NCBI GenBank assembly: GCA_002313925.1 | Contig: DCAZ01000067.1 | Coordinates: 1 to 16,187, forward strand | Length of the DNA stretch: 16,187 nt | From: Gemmatimonadales bacterium UBA1120 | Lineage (GTDB): Bacteria; Gemmatimonadota; Gemmatimonadetes; Longimicrobiales; Gaopeijiaceae | Direction of reading: 5' to 3' | Shown: piece by piece, positions 15,529 through 16,187 of the stretch | Layout: every line of letters starts with the position of its first letter | Position numbering within the stretch: the stretch's first letter is position 1 | Translations under genes and position numbers: made by a program | Notes under the pieces: generated by a model | Told to the model about the DNA's origin: nothing | What the model saw: the letters and a program-made list of their open reading frames with translations, nothing else | Database searches by the model: none

Positions 15529-16092
15529 GTGCTGAGCACGTTTATCGATGAGGCACAGGACTTCTATACGCCTCAAACTATGACAGCCAACGAGTTAGGC
15601 GACGGCCTTGCCCGGCTCGTCTGGGAGAGCTTCTCCGACTTCTTCACCATAGAAGACACGGAGTTCCTCCTGCCTGAGATTAATATTTTCTCTGAAGATG
15701 AAAAGTGTTCTGGTCGCACAAGTGAAGAAGCACTCATCTTCTTTATGTGGGCATATACGCGTGGGGTTCAGATGGCATTCTTAGGTCGAGTGTCAGACGA
15801 GAGGATCCGAGTAGGTCTAGATACCCTCCACCAAGCAATCTTTGAGGATATGATGGAGCATGGGACACCAGGGTCCCAACTGCCGACGTTCGAGCGGCGC
15901 GTGATCAACCGGTATGCAGAATACCATCAAGCCGCAACCGAATCAGACCATCGGCTCGGGGAGGTGGCCTCAAGACGCCTCATTGGAAGAGAAACAAACG
16001 ATTCTCTGTCGGTAGCGCTCAGTGAGCGCGCCCTCGCTATTGTGAATCCTCTGAAGGACTTCCTCGATGGGATTGAGCTGATCGATTCGTAG
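15529..16092 (+). CDS. Helical protein of unknown function
   Basis: A 187-residue, acidic, cytosolic-looking protein that I do not recognise. It appears almost fully alpha-helical: LGDGLARLVWESFSDFF, SEEALIFFMWAYTRGVQMAFL, RIRVGLDTLHQAIFEDMM, FERRVINRYAEYHQAA, and SVALSERALAIVNPLKDFLDGIE. It has no signal peptide, membrane helix or catalytic motif, and one cysteine. The GTG start is well supported by AGGAG five bases upstream. It is divergent from the putative lipoprotein, with a box-rich intergenic region between. The even spacing of amphipathic helices suggests a helical bundle, possibly a binding or scaffold protein, but that is speculative. Confidence 0.78.
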   Translation: MLSTFIDEAQDFYTPQTMTANELGDGLARLVWESFSDFFTIEDTEFLLPEINIFSEDEKCSGRTSEEALIFFMWAYTRGVQMAFLGRVSDERIRVGLDTLHQAIFEDMMEHGTPGSQLPTFERRVINRYAEYHQAATESDHRLGEVASRRLIGRETNDSLSVALSERALAIVNPLKDFLDGIELIDS

Positions 16093-16121
16093 CATGGGCA
16101 GCGTTAAGAATGTCATTCAGC

Positions 16122-16187
16122 TTACCTCGTCCACTTCATGACCTCGAATGGGCTGCGACAGTCACGACACCAGTAGCTACTGACTGA
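16122..16187 (-). CDS. Possible C-terminal end of a zinc-ribbon-containing protein (cut by window edge)
   Basis: Read from the right edge on the minus strand, one frame stays open for 21 codons to a TAA at 16122-16124. It encodes YWCRDCRSPFEVMKWTR at its end. The CxxC followed by SPFEV resembles half of a zinc ribbon. It would converge on the 187-residue gene with a 29-base gap. The stretch is too short to be sure it is coding. Confidence 0.3.
   Translation of the reverse strand, partial: SVSSYWCRDCRSPFEVMKWTR

Overview
The window looks like ordinary chromosome from a free-living, Gram-negative-type bacterium of moderate GC. A lipoprotein with a six-blade TolB-like propeller sits beside a secreted M28 peptidase with a PDZ domain. 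There is also a DUF6941-type protein, and the GyrA reads AAYRYTEARL around its active tyrosine. Together these suggest Gemmatimonadota or a related lineage; this is inference from gene content, not a phylogeny. I see no transposase, integrase, CRISPR array, tRNA or rRNA, and no gene-free stretch above 300 bases.

Left part (1-4797). A family-2 glycosyltransferase runs off the left edge on the minus strand, divergent from a class V (kynureninase-like) PLP enzyme at 380-1519. That enzyme overlaps tail-to-tail with a minus-strand pair: a zinc-free medium-chain oxidoreductase, then a YpjD-like MazG pyrophosphohydrolase joined by a TGATG stop/start overlap. Divergent from these is a plus-strand group: an unrecognised 126-residue protein, queE (queuosine precursor synthesis) one base later, and a CoA-type Nudix hydrolase.

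Middle (4845-8869). A TolB-like propeller lipoprotein (minus) and an exported M28 aminopeptidase with a PDZ domain (plus) diverge, and their 5' ends overlap. A saccharopine-dehydrogenase-family enzyme, most like lysine 6-dehydrogenase, follows on the minus strand and is the last gene after gyrA.

Right part (8927-16187). The minus strand carries, in transcription order, a group II PLP decarboxylase, a CPBP-family membrane protease whose likely TTG start overlaps the decarboxylase stop (TTGA), a DUF6941-type protein, gyrA and the lysine-dehydrogenase-like gene. Further right are an unrecognised 111-residue protein, a putative lipoprotein, an unrecognised 187-residue helical protein, and possibly the last 21 codons of a zinc-ribbon protein at the edge.

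I found no convincing novel multi-gene system. The best unexplained signals are five CTCAA/TTGAG pentamers packed into about 50 bp between the putative lipoprotein and the 187-residue orphan, the unknown protein tied to queE, an 18-bp perfect palindrome between the DUF6941 gene and gyrA, and the head-overlapping exported pair.
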